From an uncultured Caulobacterales bacterium (GTDB lineage: Bacteria > Pseudomonadota > Alphaproteobacteria > Caulobacterales > Caulobacteraceae): 64,000 nucleotides of DNA. Position 1 is the first letter of the stretch, and every line of letters starts with the position of its first letter. The translations under genes and the position numbers were made by a program. The notes beneath the pieces were generated by a model that ran no database searches, was not told where the DNA came from, and saw nothing but the letters and a program-made list of their open reading frames with translations. Below are positions 26,992-37,200 of the stretch, piece by piece. The stretch is from contig CAIOHT010000012.1 in NCBI GenBank assembly GCA_903858185.1, positions 124,001-188,000 of the forward strand, in the 5' to 3' direction.

Positions 26992-27471
26992 ATGCGTCGC
27001 CATCTGGCCCTGCTCGCCGCCCTTTCCGTCCTGACCGCCGCCGGGGCCGCCGCGGCCCAGGGGTTGCCGGTTCGCATCGACCAGGCCACCCGGGTCACGC
27101 TGTCGGCCCCCGCCCGTGACGTGGTGGTCGGCAATCCGTCGGTCGCTGATGTGACCATCCTGGACGCCCGCAACATCCTGGTGATGGGCAAGGGTTATGG
27201 CGTGACAAACATCGTCGTCATCGACGCGCGGGGCCGCACGATCCTCGACCGTCAGATCGTGGTCTCCGCCGCCGACGACGGTCGGGTGTCCTTCTATCGC
27301 GGGCCTGACGTCTACAACTACGCCTGCTCACCGCGCTGCGAGCGCACGCCCATGCCGGGCGAACGCGATTCCGGCTCCGGCGTCTACAGCCAGTGGTCGG
27401 GCCCCTACACGACCTACTCCGACCGGGCCGCAGCGGCCGCTGCTGCGGCGAAAGCTTCTGCTCCCCAGTAA
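26992..27471 (+). CDS. Stand-alone pilus-formation N-domain protein (CpaC N-domain paralogue)
   Basis: A 159-residue exported protein. After a signal peptide (LALLAALSVLTAAGAAAAQ) residues 23-95 match the pilus-formation N-domain seen at the start of the CpaC secretin: LSAPARDVVVGNPSVADVTILDARNILVMGKGYGVTNI parallels the CpaC segment here. There is no secretin barrel. A C-terminal tail has two Cys (YNACSPRCE-like) and an Ala run. It is divergent from the pilins and heads the plus-strand tadE/F-like genes. It probably sits in the periplasm beside the secretin complex. Confidence 0.82.
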   Translation: MRRHLALLAALSVLTAAGAAAAQGLPVRIDQATRVTLSAPARDVVVGNPSVADVTILDARNILVMGKGYGVTNIVVIDARGRTILDRQIVVSAADDGRVSFYRGPDVYNYACSPRCERTPMPGERDSGSGVYSQWSGPYTTYSDRAAAAAAAAKASAPQ

Positions 27472-27532
27472 ACCGGCGGTTAGGGACGACAGGCTAGACT
27501 GGCCCCTTCACAGGGAAGAGGCGTCCCGGATC

Positions 27533-28078
27533 ATGGCCAGACCGGCCCGCAAAACCAGGGCTCTGCTGCAGCGCTTCAGACGCGCCCGCGAGGGCTCTGC
27601 GGCTGTCGAGTTCGCGTTCGTCGCGGGCCCGTTCCTGGCGCTGATGTTCGGCATCCTCGACCTCGGCCTGGTGTTCCTGGTCTCCACGACGCTCGAGAAC
27701 GCCGTCGACGAGGCGTCGCGCAAGATCCGCACCGGCGAGTTCCAGACTGCCAGCGGCACCGCCTCGACGTTCAAGACCAACGTCTGCAATGAAATGAGCT
27801 GGCTTGGGGCCAGCTGCGCCTCGTCGGTCTATGTCGACGTGCGCACCTTCCCGAAGTTCGCCGATGTCACCACGACCGACCCGACCACCAACGGCGCGTT
27901 TGATGCAAGCAAGACGGTTTTCTCGACCGGCGCTTCGGAATCCATCGTGGTGGTGCGCGTCTATTACGAATGGTCGCTGATGACGCCGCTGCTGAACCCC
28001 GGCCTCAAGAACCTCTCCAACGGCAAGCGCCTGATCTCGGCGACCGCGACCTTCCGCAACGAGCCCTACGCAACATGA
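27533..28078 (+). CDS. TadE-like minor pilin/pseudopilin
   Basis: A 181-residue TadE-family protein. A basic N-terminus (MARPARKTRALLQRFRR) is followed by EGSAAVEFAFVAGPFLALMFGILDLG, the TadE signature with the processed Glu-Phe hydrophobic helix. The rest is a periplasmic domain with two cysteines (CNEMSWLGASC). CpaA-type peptidase should process it. Its stop overlaps the next ATG (ATGA at 28075-28078). Confidence 0.9.
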   Translation: MARPARKTRALLQRFRRAREGSAAVEFAFVAGPFLALMFGILDLGLVFLVSTTLENAVDEASRKIRTGEFQTASGTASTFKTNVCNEMSWLGASCASSVYVDVRTFPKFADVTTTDPTTNGAFDASKTVFSTGASESIVVVRVYYEWSLMTPLLNPGLKNLSNGKRLISATATFRNEPYAT

Positions 28079-28608
28079 TCCGCTTTCTCAGGAAACTGGC
28101 CCGTGACCGTCGCGGTGTTTCCGCGGTCGAGTTCGCCCTGATCGCGCCGGCGATGGTCGCCAGCTATTTCGGCATGGCCGAGATCACCCAGGCCCTGCTG
28201 GCCGAGCGCAAGGCGGCCCACGCCGCCTCGGCGATCGGCGATCTGGTGTCCCAGTCATCGAGCGTCAGCAGTTCGGATATCACCGACATTTTCGAGATCG
28301 CCTCGACGATCATGAAGCCCTACTCGACCTCGACGCTGAAGATGCGCGTCAGCAGCCTGACGGCGGACGCCGGGGGCACGCCCAAGGTCGACTGGAGCAG
28401 CGGCTCTGGCCTTACGGCCCTGACCACCGGCGCCACGGTCACCGGCGTCCCGGCGGGCGTCATCGCCGCGGGCCAGAGCCTGGTCATGTCGGAAGTCACC
28501 TACAGCTACGACTCGCCGGTCGACCTGATGATGCCCAACGCCGTCACCTTCTCGCGCAAGTTCTACCTGCGCCCGCGAAAGTCGGACAAGGTCGCCAGGA
28601 CTAACTGA
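28075..28608 (+). CDS. TadE/TadF-like pilus assembly protein
   Basis: A 177-residue second TadE-like protein, translated in coupled fashion from the ATG at 28075. DRRGVSAVEFALIAPAMVASYFGMAEITQALLAERK is the pseudopilin-like start; the rest is a periplasmic beta-rich domain. Together with the upstream gene it forms the usual TadE/TadF pair. It converges with pabC, the last 8 bp overlapping. Confidence 0.88.
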   Translation: MIRFLRKLARDRRGVSAVEFALIAPAMVASYFGMAEITQALLAERKAAHAASAIGDLVSQSSSVSSSDITDIFEIASTIMKPYSTSTLKMRVSSLTADAGGTPKVDWSSGSGLTALTTGATVTGVPAGVIAAGQSLVMSEVTYSYDSPVDLMMPNAVTFSRKFYLRPRKSDKVARTN

Positions 28609-29353
28609 CGGCCTCAAGGGCAGCGGCCAGTTCCTCCACCTTGCGGTGGGTGCGAATTGGCGTCCCGTCGAGACTGGCGACCGACCGGATGCCGATCAGG
28701 CTGCTGGTCAGGAAGATGGCGTCGGCTCCCTCCAGCATGGCCCGCGGGGCCTGCACTTCCTCGACCTTTGCAATCTGCATCACCTGCCGCCGCATGATCC
28801 CGTCCAGAACGCCGCAATCGCGGTGCGGGGTGAACAGCGTTCCGCCGCGCAGCCAGAAGATGTTGGCCGCCGCCGCGCAGGTGATCTCGCCGCGATTGTT
28901 GAGCAGCAACGCCTCGGCGGGGGAGGCCATCCGCCGCGCCAGCACGTTGTCCAGGTACGACAGGGTCTTGAGCCGGGCCGAGGGCGAGCCTTCATTGCGG
29001 CGCAGGTCGCTCGTGACCAGGGCCACCGCGCCGAGGGGACGAGGCGCGGCGGCGACGCTGGCGAAGATATGCGGCTCGGGCTGGTCTGGCCGCTCCAGCC
29101 CGCGCCCGCCGGAGCCGGCGGTCAGGGTCATGCGCACCGCAGCCCTGCCGGTCCTGAAGGCCGAGTCGTCGAGGGTCGACTGGCAGAGTTCGCGCGCGTC
29201 TTCCAGGTCCGGCGCGGACAGACCGAGCGCCATGCAGCCCCGCTGCATCCGGTCGATGTGCTCATCGAACAGGACCAGCGTCCCGTCCTTCGCCAGGATG
29301 GTTTCAAACAGACCATCGCCGAGCAGCAGCCCGCGGTCGTCAAGAGGCATCAT
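28601..29353 (-). CDS. pabC: Aminodeoxychorismate lyase-like class IV aminotransferase
   Basis: A 250-residue fold-type IV PLP enzyme. GDGLFETI near the start, Lys in ARLKTLSYLDNVLA (Schiff base) and the ITCAAAANIFWLRGG loop are class IV features. Because it is coupled (ATGA overlap at 29350-29353) to pabB, it most likely converts 4-amino-4-deoxychorismate to p-aminobenzoate and pyruvate for folate synthesis. A D-amino-acid or branched-chain aminotransferase is the alternative, made less likely by context. Confidence 0.85.
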   Translation of the reverse strand: MMPLDDRGLLLGDGLFETILAKDGTLVLFDEHIDRMQRGCMALGLSAPDLEDARELCQSTLDDSAFRTGRAAVRMTLTAGSGGRGLERPDQPEPHIFASVAAAPRPLGAVALVTSDLRRNEGSPSARLKTLSYLDNVLARRMASPAEALLLNNRGEITCAAAANIFWLRGGTLFTPHRDCGVLDGIMRRQVMQIAKVEEVQAPRAMLEGADAIFLTSSLIGIRSVASLDGTPIRTHRKVEELAAALEAVS

Positions 29354-30684
29354 GGCAGGGGCTCCGTCAGCGCGCGCAGCAGGGCGGCGATCTTGGTTTC
29401 GGTTTCGAGGCGCTCGGACGCCGGGTCGCTGTCGGCGACGATCCCGGCGCCAGCGCGGGCTTCATAGCGCCATCCGCCGGAGTCCTCGACCAGGCCCACG
29501 GTGCGGATCAGGACGCTGGAGTCAAAGGCCCCATCAAATCCGGCCCACAATAGCGCCCCGCAGTAGGGACCACGCGGTGGCTCCAGCCGGGCGATCGACG
29601 TCATCGCCTGGACCTTGGGTGCGCCGGTGACCGATCCCGGCGGGAAGGCGGCCTTGAGCAGGTCGATCGCCGTCAGGCCCGGCGCCAGAACCCCGCGCAC
29701 GGTGGACACCAGGTGGTGGACGTTGACGAAGCTCTCGACCCGGAACAGGTCCGGCGTGGTCACGGCCCCCGGCGCACAGACCCGCGAGAGGTCGTTGCGC
29801 ATCAGGTCGACGATCATCAGGTTCTCGGCCCGGTCCTTTTCGCTGGCGACCAGTTCAGCGATGAGGGCGGCATCCCCGGCGGGCGTGGCGCCGCGCGGGC
29901 GGGTGCCCTTGATCGGCCGGGTCTCCACCGTCAACGCACGGCCGGCGCCGACGCTGACGAACCGCTCGGGCGAGTTGGACACCACGGCCAGCCCCGGCAG
30001 GCGCAGGTAGCCGGCGAACGGCGCCGCGCTCTGGCCGACCAGCCGCGCGAGCAGGTCGAACGGCGTCGCGCCCCCGGCCAGCCGTCCCGTCCAGCGGCGG
30101 GCGATATTGGCCTGGAAATACTCGCCGTCGTGGATACGCGCGATCACATCGGCGACGGCGGCCTCATAGTCGGCGGCCGGGGTCGGCGGGTCGGCGCGGC
30201 TGACCAGACTGCCGGGGCGCGGCGCCCGTTCCGGCGCGTTCAGCCAGGACGCGGCGGCCTCAGCGCCCGCCGTGTCCTCGCCAATCGCCAGCACCCGGCG
30301 GGTCTGGTGATCGAAGGCCAGCAGGGACGGGTAGCGACCCACGGCGAGGTCCGGCCAGGGCAGCTGGCGCGCGAGGCCCAGCGTCTCGACCCGGTCGCCC
30401 AGTTCGTAGGCCGCGAGCCCGGCCAGCCCGCCCTGGAACGGCGGCCCTTCCGGATGGGTGGGTCGCGGCGGGCCGAGCAATGCCTTCATCGGCGAGAACG
30501 GCTCGCCGGCCATGTCCGGCGTCACGGTCAGTGTGATGTCGGGGTCGCGCAGCAGATAGGACCAGCGCGCGCGATCGCCCGCGCCGCCGGACAGGAAGGC
30601 GCAGGTCCATGGCGCGTCGGCGAAGGCCGACAGTACCACCTCCGGGGCCTTCCAGGGCCGCTCCAGGATCGTCGCCGCGTGCAT
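29350..30684 (-). CDS. pabB: Aminodeoxychorismate synthase component I
   Basis: A 444-residue chorismate-binding enzyme. The C-terminal catalytic domain reads PIKGTRPRG, DLMRNDLSRVC, HHLVSTVRG and FPPGSVTGAPK; the Lys in PIKGT marks aminodeoxychorismate synthase, whereas anthranilate synthase has Ala there. It makes aminodeoxychorismate from chorismate with ammonia or a PabA glutaminase encoded elsewhere. The start at 30684 is chosen from MHAATIL; a much longer upstream open frame runs antisense-like through the transporter gene in another frame and is not real. Confidence 0.92.
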   Translation of the reverse strand: MHAATILERPWKAPEVVLSAFADAPWTCAFLSGGAGDRARWSYLLRDPDITLTVTPDMAGEPFSPMKALLGPPRPTHPEGPPFQGGLAGLAAYELGDRVETLGLARQLPWPDLAVGRYPSLLAFDHQTRRVLAIGEDTAGAEAAASWLNAPERAPRPGSLVSRADPPTPAADYEAAVADVIARIHDGEYFQANIARRWTGRLAGGATPFDLLARLVGQSAAPFAGYLRLPGLAVVSNSPERFVSVGAGRALTVETRPIKGTRPRGATPAGDAALIAELVASEKDRAENLMIVDLMRNDLSRVCAPGAVTTPDLFRVESFVNVHHLVSTVRGVLAPGLTAIDLLKAAFPPGSVTGAPKVQAMTSIARLEPPRGPYCGALLWAGFDGAFDSSVLIRTVGLVEDSGGWRYEARAGAGIVADSDPASERLETETKIAALLRALTEPLP

Positions 30685-30722
30685 GGAGGGCCAGATAGCC
30701 CCCCGGCGGGTTGTCGCAAAGG

Positions 30723-32273
30723 TCAGACGGACGGTTTGCCGCCGCCCTTGACGAACATCATGCCCAGCAGGCCCAGCGCGAGCAGGCCGGCGATCGGAAT
30801 GAACCCGCCTGCCTGGCTCTGGGTCAGGCTGGTGAACAGCCCGACCAGCAAGGAGCCGATCCAGACCGTCAGGGTGCCCGACAGGGCGTAGAGGCCGAAG
30901 AAGGACGGCAGCTTGTCGGCCGGCACCAGCCGCGTCAGCAGGGTCCGGCTGGAGGCATACTGGGCCGTGACGAAGACGGCGACGCCGAAGCCGATCAGGA
31001 GATAGAGCACCTCGGGCAGGGTCCGGAACATCGGCCCGTTCCACAACGGCGCATGGGCGGCGGGGTCGTAGCTCCAGAAATAGAGGATCCTCTCGCGGCC
31101 CATGCCCAGCCAGGCGATCAGACAGATCAGCGAGCCGGTGATCTCGATCCGCACAGCGTTGCGTGGCCCGAACATGTTGTCGAACACCGCGCCACACAGG
31201 CCGCCGGCGACGGCGAAGATGCTCAGCAGGATGCCGTAGGCCAGCATCTCGAGGATCTGCCACTGCATAACGCCCGCCGTGTAGATGCCGGAGAAGATCA
31301 ACAGGGCGGTCATGCCGTCGTTGAACAGCATGCGGGCGCCCAGATAGATCACCGCGTCCCGCTCGGTGACGAGCACGCCCAGCACTTCGCGCAGTTTTGC
31401 CGGGCCTCGCGCCGCCGCCGTGATCAGCGACCAGGCCACCCCGCCCATGTGGGCGGCGGCCTTGCCGAAGGCCGACAGAAAGCTGATGCCGCTTTTCGGC
31501 GCATCGGGCGTGAACAGGAACAGCGGGATCGCGAACAGCACCAGCAGGACCGCCGCGATCGGAGCGACGACCCGCGAGGTCTCGGCCTGGCTGGGATCGA
31601 GCCCGAACAGCGGCTGGTCGGGCACCAGCGGCCAGCCGGCCACCGCCGGGTTGCCGGGCAGGGCGAAGGCCAGCAGGCAGAAGGTCAGGGTGATGACCGA
31701 GAAGAAGTTGCCCGCAGACAGAGCCAGCCCCGAGGCCTGCGGCGCGTGCTGATGGCCCGCCGCGCGGATCAGCATCGAATTGTGGATCACCTCGCAGTAG
31801 GCGAACAGCACCCCGATGATCCCGAACAGCCACAGGCCGCCCATCACCGGCAGGCCTTCGCCGCCGGGTTTGGAGAACCACAGGGCGAAGATCATCGGCG
31901 CCATGGCCGCGACGATCGCCAGCATCAGCGGCTTGCGCGCGCCGTACCGGTCGATCGCCATGCCCAGGATCGGCGCGGTCAGGGCGATGAGGATGCTGTT
32001 GAGGGTGCTGACCGTGGCGATCATCGCCTGGCCCTTGACCGGATCGCCGACCACCGCCGTCGTGAAGTAGGGAGCGAAGATGTAGATGGTGATCAGGATC
32101 ACATAGGGGTCGCGGCCGCCCTGGAAGATCGACCAGCTCCAGCCGCCGAGGGACAGTTTGCCGGCTGCGGGCGCTGCGGCAGCCGGGCCGCCGGCCGGCT
32201 CGACCCCGTCCGGGAGCACCTCGCCCAGCACGGTCAGATCGTGATCAGCCTCATTCGGCGCGCGGTCGCTCAT
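30723..32273 (-). CDS. MFS transporter, UMF1/Atg22-like family
   Basis: A 516-residue polytopic permease with about 12 hydrophobic segments. A soluble N-terminal tail (1-40) leads to GGWSWSIFQGGRDPYVILITIYIFAPYF, the start of UMF1/vacuole-effluxer Atg22-type transporters, and MAIDRYGARKPLML, the MFS loop 2-3 motif. Family members export or import small metabolites, in yeast amino acids; the substrate here is unknown. It lies 38 bp beyond the pabB start on the same strand. Confidence 0.82.
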   Translation of the reverse strand: MSDRAPNEADHDLTVLGEVLPDGVEPAGGPAAAAPAAGKLSLGGWSWSIFQGGRDPYVILITIYIFAPYFTTAVVGDPVKGQAMIATVSTLNSILIALTAPILGMAIDRYGARKPLMLAIVAAMAPMIFALWFSKPGGEGLPVMGGLWLFGIIGVLFAYCEVIHNSMLIRAAGHQHAPQASGLALSAGNFFSVITLTFCLLAFALPGNPAVAGWPLVPDQPLFGLDPSQAETSRVVAPIAAVLLVLFAIPLFLFTPDAPKSGISFLSAFGKAAAHMGGVAWSLITAAARGPAKLREVLGVLVTERDAVIYLGARMLFNDGMTALLIFSGIYTAGVMQWQILEMLAYGILLSIFAVAGGLCGAVFDNMFGPRNAVRIEITGSLICLIAWLGMGRERILYFWSYDPAAHAPLWNGPMFRTLPEVLYLLIGFGVAVFVTAQYASSRTLLTRLVPADKLPSFFGLYALSGTLTVWIGSLLVGLFTSLTQSQAGGFIPIAGLLALGLLGMMFVKGGGKPSV

Positions 32274-32424
32274 GCGGCGTTCGTCCTACCCTAGAGAGAG
32301 GCCGACTGCCGCGGCCTTGACGCCACGGTGGACTTCAAACGCGCGTTTGTCACGGGCGCCGCGGTGGCAGCCGCGGGAAATTCGCGGTTCACCGCGTGGC
32401 CCTTGCCGCTTGAGGTGCGGCCTG

Positions 32425-32452
32425 GGGGACGGGCACTGAAGTGCATGTCCCC
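32425..32452. repeat. GGGGAC palindromic hairpin, divergent copy 3
   Basis: The 190 bp between the transporter and the phosphatase hold no gene but contain this hairpin: GGGGAC and GTCCCC ends flanking GCAC-TGAA-GTGC. It keeps the outer arms of the copies at 6906 and 62314 but a different core. Twelve bases separate it from the phosphatase stop, the same gene-end placement as the other copies. GC-rich palindromes (GCGGTGGCAGCCGCGG) occur just upstream. Confidence 0.65.
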
Positions 32453-32463
32453 GGTCTGCGCGA

Positions 32464-33237
32464 CTAGTCCAGGATGCGGTGGGCGATGGCTTCGCGGCGG
32501 GCCGCGTCGACGCCGAGGACGTCCTCAAGATAGGCATCCAGCGTCGTGTGGCGTTCGTGGATCGCGGCGAAAGCCGTCTCCAGATACTGCGCTTCGACGC
32601 CCATGGCGGTGATCATCGCCTCGCGGCTGGGCAGCCTGCCGGTCATCTCCTCGATGTGGGCGGCGAACTGGGGCGCGCGGCGCTCGAAGCGATGGATGTC
32701 GTTGGTCAGCAGGAAGTCGGCGACGATGTCCGCCTCGCTGACCCCGGCCAGGTGATGGGTCAGGGCGGCGAGGATGCCGGTCCGGTCCTTGCCGGCGGCG
32801 CAGTGGATCAGCACCGGCCCGGTGGTTTCGGACAGGGCATGGAAATAGCGGCTGTAAAGGTCGATGTGGCGGTCCACGTAGGGCGCCTCGCGGTAGTACT
32901 CGACCATGTAGCCGATGAAGGCCTCGGGGCTGAGATCGGAGCCCTTGATGAAGGTGTGCCAGGGATCGTCGGACTCCTGGCCGATGTCGTTCTCAATGAC
33001 CAGGCCGTCGAACCCTTCCCAGCGGCGGCTGGGGCTGCGCTCCCGCTCGTTGGGCCGCCGCAGGTCGACGATCACCGACAGGCCGAGCGCCTGCATGGCG
33101 GCCAGGTCTGCCTCCGTGGCCTCTGACTGATGGGCGGCGCGGTAAAGCAGCCCGCGCTTGAGGCGGCGCGTGCCGGCGGCGTAGTCGCCGAAGTCGCGGA
33201 AGTTTTCGATGGCGTCGAAGCTGATCTTGCGGGTCAT
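32464..33237 (-). CDS. Protein tyrosine/serine phosphatase (Y_phosphatase3 family)
   Basis: A 257-residue phosphatase. The P-loop IHCAAGKDRTG (Cys nucleophile, Arg) and the N-terminal FRDFGDY...RRLKRGLLYRAAHQSE match the Y_phosphatase3/PTP family that includes MptpB-like lipid and protein phosphatases. LHS segment VIVDLRRPNERE supplies the conserved Asp-Leu-Arg. Cytosolic, no signal peptide. It is divergent from the ABC ATPase gene with 145 bp between starts. Confidence 0.9.
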   Translation of the reverse strand: MTRKISFDAIENFRDFGDYAAGTRRLKRGLLYRAAHQSEATEADLAAMQALGLSVIVDLRRPNERERSPSRRWEGFDGLVIENDIGQESDDPWHTFIKGSDLSPEAFIGYMVEYYREAPYVDRHIDLYSRYFHALSETTGPVLIHCAAGKDRTGILAALTHHLAGVSEADIVADFLLTNDIHRFERRAPQFAAHIEEMTGRLPSREAMITAMGVEAQYLETAFAAIHERHTTLDAYLEDVLGVDAARREAIAHRILD

Positions 33238-33382
33238 GCTCCGGTTCCTAGCGAAGCCGGATGACGATGGCGAGACGTTCCGCGCCTTACCGTTCTTTCA
33301 CTTGCTCCAGCAGGCCTCGCCCGCCATGACTCTGGCGGGGACTATCGAGCGCAACTGTCATCACCGGGGGGTGGGCCGTATC

Positions 33383-34261
33383 ATGCTGATCATCGAGAAC
33401 CTGACGCACGTCTATCCGAACGGGACGGTGGCGCTGGATGACGTCAACCTCACGGTCGAGAAGGGCATGTTCGGCCTGCTGGGCCCGAACGGCGCCGGCA
33501 AGTCGACCCTGATGCGGACCGTCGCGACGCTGCAGGCGCCGACCTCCGGCCATGTCCGGTTCGGCGCGATCGACGTGCTCAAGGATCCCGAGGAACTGCG
33601 CCGCACGCTCGGCTACCTGCCCCAGGATTTCGGCGTCTACCCGCGCGTTTCCGCCTACGACATGCTCGACCACATGGCCGTGCTGAAGGGCATCTCCAAT
33701 GCGAAGGATCGCAAGGAGACGGTCGAGACCCTGCTCGGCCAGACCAACCTGTGGAACGTGCGCAAGAAGGCCATCGCCGGCTTCTCCGGCGGCATGCGCC
33801 AGCGCTTCGGCATCGCCCAGGCCCTGATCGGCGACCCGTCCCTCATCATCGTCGACGAGCCGACCGCCGGCCTCGACCCCGAAGAGCGCAATCGCTTCCT
33901 CAACCTGCTGGCCGAGATCGGCGAGAACGTGGTGGTGATCCTCTCGACCCACATCGTCGAGGACGTCTCCGACCTCTGCCCGGCCATGGCGATCATCTGC
34001 GACGGCCGCATCGTCGGGCAGGGCGCGCCGAGCGACCTGGTCTCCGGTCTGCAGGGCCGGATCTGGAAGAAGATCATCGACAAGAGCGAGCTCAAGGACC
34101 ACCAGGCCCGCTACCGCGTGATCTCGACCCGCCTGTTCGCCGGCCGGACGGTCATCCACATCATTTCGGACGACAACCCGGGCGATGGCTTCACGCCGGT
34201 GCAGGGGGATCTGGAGGACGTCTACTTCTCCACCCTCTCGACCCACCGCAAAGCCGCCTGA
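33383..34261 (+). CDS. ABC transporter ATP-binding protein
   Basis: A 292-residue ABC ATPase. Walker A GPNGAGKST, Q-loop YLPQDFGVYPRVSAYD, signature FSGGMRQRFGIAQAL, Walker B LIIVDEPTAGLD and the switch His in LSTHIVEDVSDL are intact. The start at 33383 follows a GGGGGGTGGG stretch. Only 10 bp separate it from the permease-peptidase gene, which it should energise. The exporter class is CcmA/NatA-like. Confidence 0.93.
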   Translation: MLIIENLTHVYPNGTVALDDVNLTVEKGMFGLLGPNGAGKSTLMRTVATLQAPTSGHVRFGAIDVLKDPEELRRTLGYLPQDFGVYPRVSAYDMLDHMAVLKGISNAKDRKETVETLLGQTNLWNVRKKAIAGFSGGMRQRFGIAQALIGDPSLIIVDEPTAGLDPEERNRFLNLLAEIGENVVVILSTHIVEDVSDLCPAMAIICDGRIVGQGAPSDLVSGLQGRIWKKIIDKSELKDHQARYRVISTRLFAGRTVIHIISDDNPGDGFTPVQGDLEDVYFSTLSTHRKAA

Positions 34262-34271
34262 GGGCCGCGCC

Positions 34272-37200
34272 ATGTTCGGGAAAATCGCGGGCTTCGAATT
34301 CCGCTACCAGCTGCGCAATCCGGTTTTCTGGGTCGCGGCCGTCATCTTCTTCCTGATGACCTTCGCCTCGGTGACGGTGCCGCAGGTCAGCATCGGCGGC
34401 GGCGGCGGCGGGGTGCACAAGAACGCGCCCTTCATGATCGGGATCATCCACCTGATCCTGGCCATCTTCTACATGTTCGTGTCGACGGCCTTCGTCGCCA
34501 ACATCGTCGTGCGCGATGACGAGACCGGCTTCGGCGGGATCCTGAGGTCGACCCGGATCTCGAAGTTCGACTACCTCTACGGCCGGTTCACCGGCGCCTT
34601 CGCGGCGGTCTGCCTGTCGTTCCTCGCGGTCCCGGCGGCCATCGCCATCGGCTCGCTCATGCCCTGGGTCGACAAGGAGACGCTGGGCCCGCTGACGGTC
34701 CAGCCGTTCGTCTACGCCTATGTCGTGCTGGCGCTTCCGGCGCTGCTCCTCACCTCGTCGATGTTCTTCACCCTGGCGACTGTCACCCGCTCGCTGATGT
34801 GGACCTATGTCGGAGTGATCGCGCTGCTGATCCTCTGGACCGTTGCCGGGATCGCGCTGGACAAGCCCGAGTTCGAGAAGGTCGCTGCGGTCTGGGAGCC
34901 GTTCGGCACAGCCGCCTATGGCCTGGCGACGAAGTACTGGACCGTCGCCGACCGCAACACCCTGGTCCCGCCACTGACCGGCGCGCTGTTGTTCAACCGC
35001 CTCTTCGCGGTGGCGCTGTCGGCGCTTTTCCTGTCTTCGGCCTTCCTCCTGTTCCGCTTCCAGTCCGGCGCGCAGTCCGGCAAGCGGGCCAAGGCGGCGA
35101 AGCTGATGGCCACCGCGGCGCCCGACATCGCGCCCCCGCCACTTGCCGCCCTGCCCAAGGCGCGGTTCGACGCCGCGTCCGCCTGGGCCCAGCTGCTCGC
35201 CCGCACGCGCATGGACATGGGGCAGGTGTTCGGCAGCCCGGCCTATATCGTGCTGCTGGCGATGGGCCTGTTCAACTCCATCGGCGCCCTGTGGTTCGCG
35301 ACCGACGACACCGGCTATGGCGGCCAGATCTGGCCCGTGACCCGCGCCCTGATCCCGCCGCTGCTCGGCTCCTTCAGCCTCATCCCCATGATCATCGCGG
35401 TCTACTACGCCGGCGAGCTGGTCTGGCGGGAGCGCGAGAAGAAGACCCACGAGATCGTCGATTCCACGCCGGTCCCCGACTGGGCCTTTGTCGGGCCCAA
35501 GACCCTGGCCATCTCGCTGGTGCTGCTCTCGACGCTGGTGATCAGCGTGTTCGCCGCCGTGATCATCCAGGCGCTGAAGGGCTACCAGCTGTTCCAGTTC
35601 GGCGACTATCTGCTGTGGTACGTACTGCCGCAGGGGATCGACTGGCTGCTGCTGGCGGTGCTGGCGGTGTTCTTCCAGACCCTCTCGCCGCACAAGTTCG
35701 TCGGCTGGGGGCTGATGGTGATCTACCTGATCACCACGATCACCTTCGTGAACCTCGGCTTCGAGCACAATCTCTACAACTACGGCGGCTCGCCGGGCGT
35801 GCCGCTGTCGGACATGAACGGCCAGGGCAAGTTCTGGATCGGCGCCGCCTGGTTCCGGGTCTACTGGAGCGCCTTCGCCGTCCTGCTTCTGGTGCTCAGC
35901 TACGCGCTCTGGCGGCGGGGGGCTGAAACCCGCCTTTGGCCGCGCCTGAAGCGTCTGCCTCGCCGTCTCACGGGCAAGGCCGGCGCGACATTCGCCCTGG
36001 CTCTCGCCGTGTTCGCCGGCGCAGGTGTGTTCATCTACATCAACACCAACGTCTGGAACGAGTACCGCACCACCATCGCCGACGAAGAGTGGCTGGCCGA
36101 TTTCGAGAAGACCCTGATCAGCGAGCGCCGTTTCGACGCCTTGCCCCGGCCGAAGATCGTCTCGATGACGCTGAAGGTCGACCTCTACCCGCACCAGCCG
36201 CGCGCGACGACGCTCGGTTCCTATGTGGTCGAAAACCGCACGGACGCGCCGCTCAGGGACATCCACCTGCTGTTCGACCGCGACGTGACGGTGAAGGCCG
36301 TCTCGATCGAGGGCGGCCGGCCGGCGGCCAATCCCTACAAGCGGTTCAACTACCGGATCTTCGCCCTCGATACGCCCATGCTGCCGGGCGAGCGCCGGGT
36401 GATCACCTTCACCACCGAACGCGCGCAGCGGGGCTTCCGCAACCGCGGCAACGAGACACGCGTGGTCGACAACGGGACCTTCCTGAACAACGCCGAGATC
36501 GCGCCCCTGCTGGGCGTCGAGCGGTCTGGCCTGCTGCAGGACCGCGCCAAGCGCCGCAAGTACGGCCTGCCGGCCGAACTGCGCCCGGCGAAGCTCGGCG
36601 ACACGGCCAGCCGGTCGTTCCACTATCTGCGCCATGACGCCGACTGGGTGACGGCAGACATCACGATCTCGACCGTCGCCGACCAGACGCCGATCGCGCC
36701 GGGGTACGAGGTGTCCAACACGGTCAAGGACGGCCGCCGCACCGCGCGGTTCGTCACCGAGGCGCCGGTGCTGCCGTTCTTTTCGGTCCAGTCGGCCCGC
36801 TACAAGGTGTCGAAGGAAACCTACAAGGGCGTCGAGATCGCGGTCTATTACGACCCGCATCACCCCTGGAACGTCGAGCGGATGAAGACCGCCGGCAAGG
36901 CGTCGCTGGACTATTTCCAGGCCAACTTCAGCCCCTACCAGTTCCGCCAGCTCCGGTTCCTCGAGTTCCCGGCCTACGCCGACTTCGCCCAGGCCTTCGC
37001 CAACACCATGCCCTGGTCGGAAAATCTCGGCTTCATCGCCGACTATCGCGACAAGTCGAAGTTCGACCTGGTGACCTACATCGGCGCCCACGAGATCGGG
37101 CACCAGTGGTGGGCGCACCAGATTGTCGGCGCCGACCAGCAGGGCATGACATCGTTGTCCGAAACCCTGGCCCAGTACTCTGCGCTCATGGTGATGAAGC

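Noticed and set aside
29350..31881. A single 843-residue PabB fusion reading into the transporter region
   Set aside because: The upstream portion overlaps the well-supported Atg22-like transporter in another frame and has no domain content; the pabB protein is complete from 30684.
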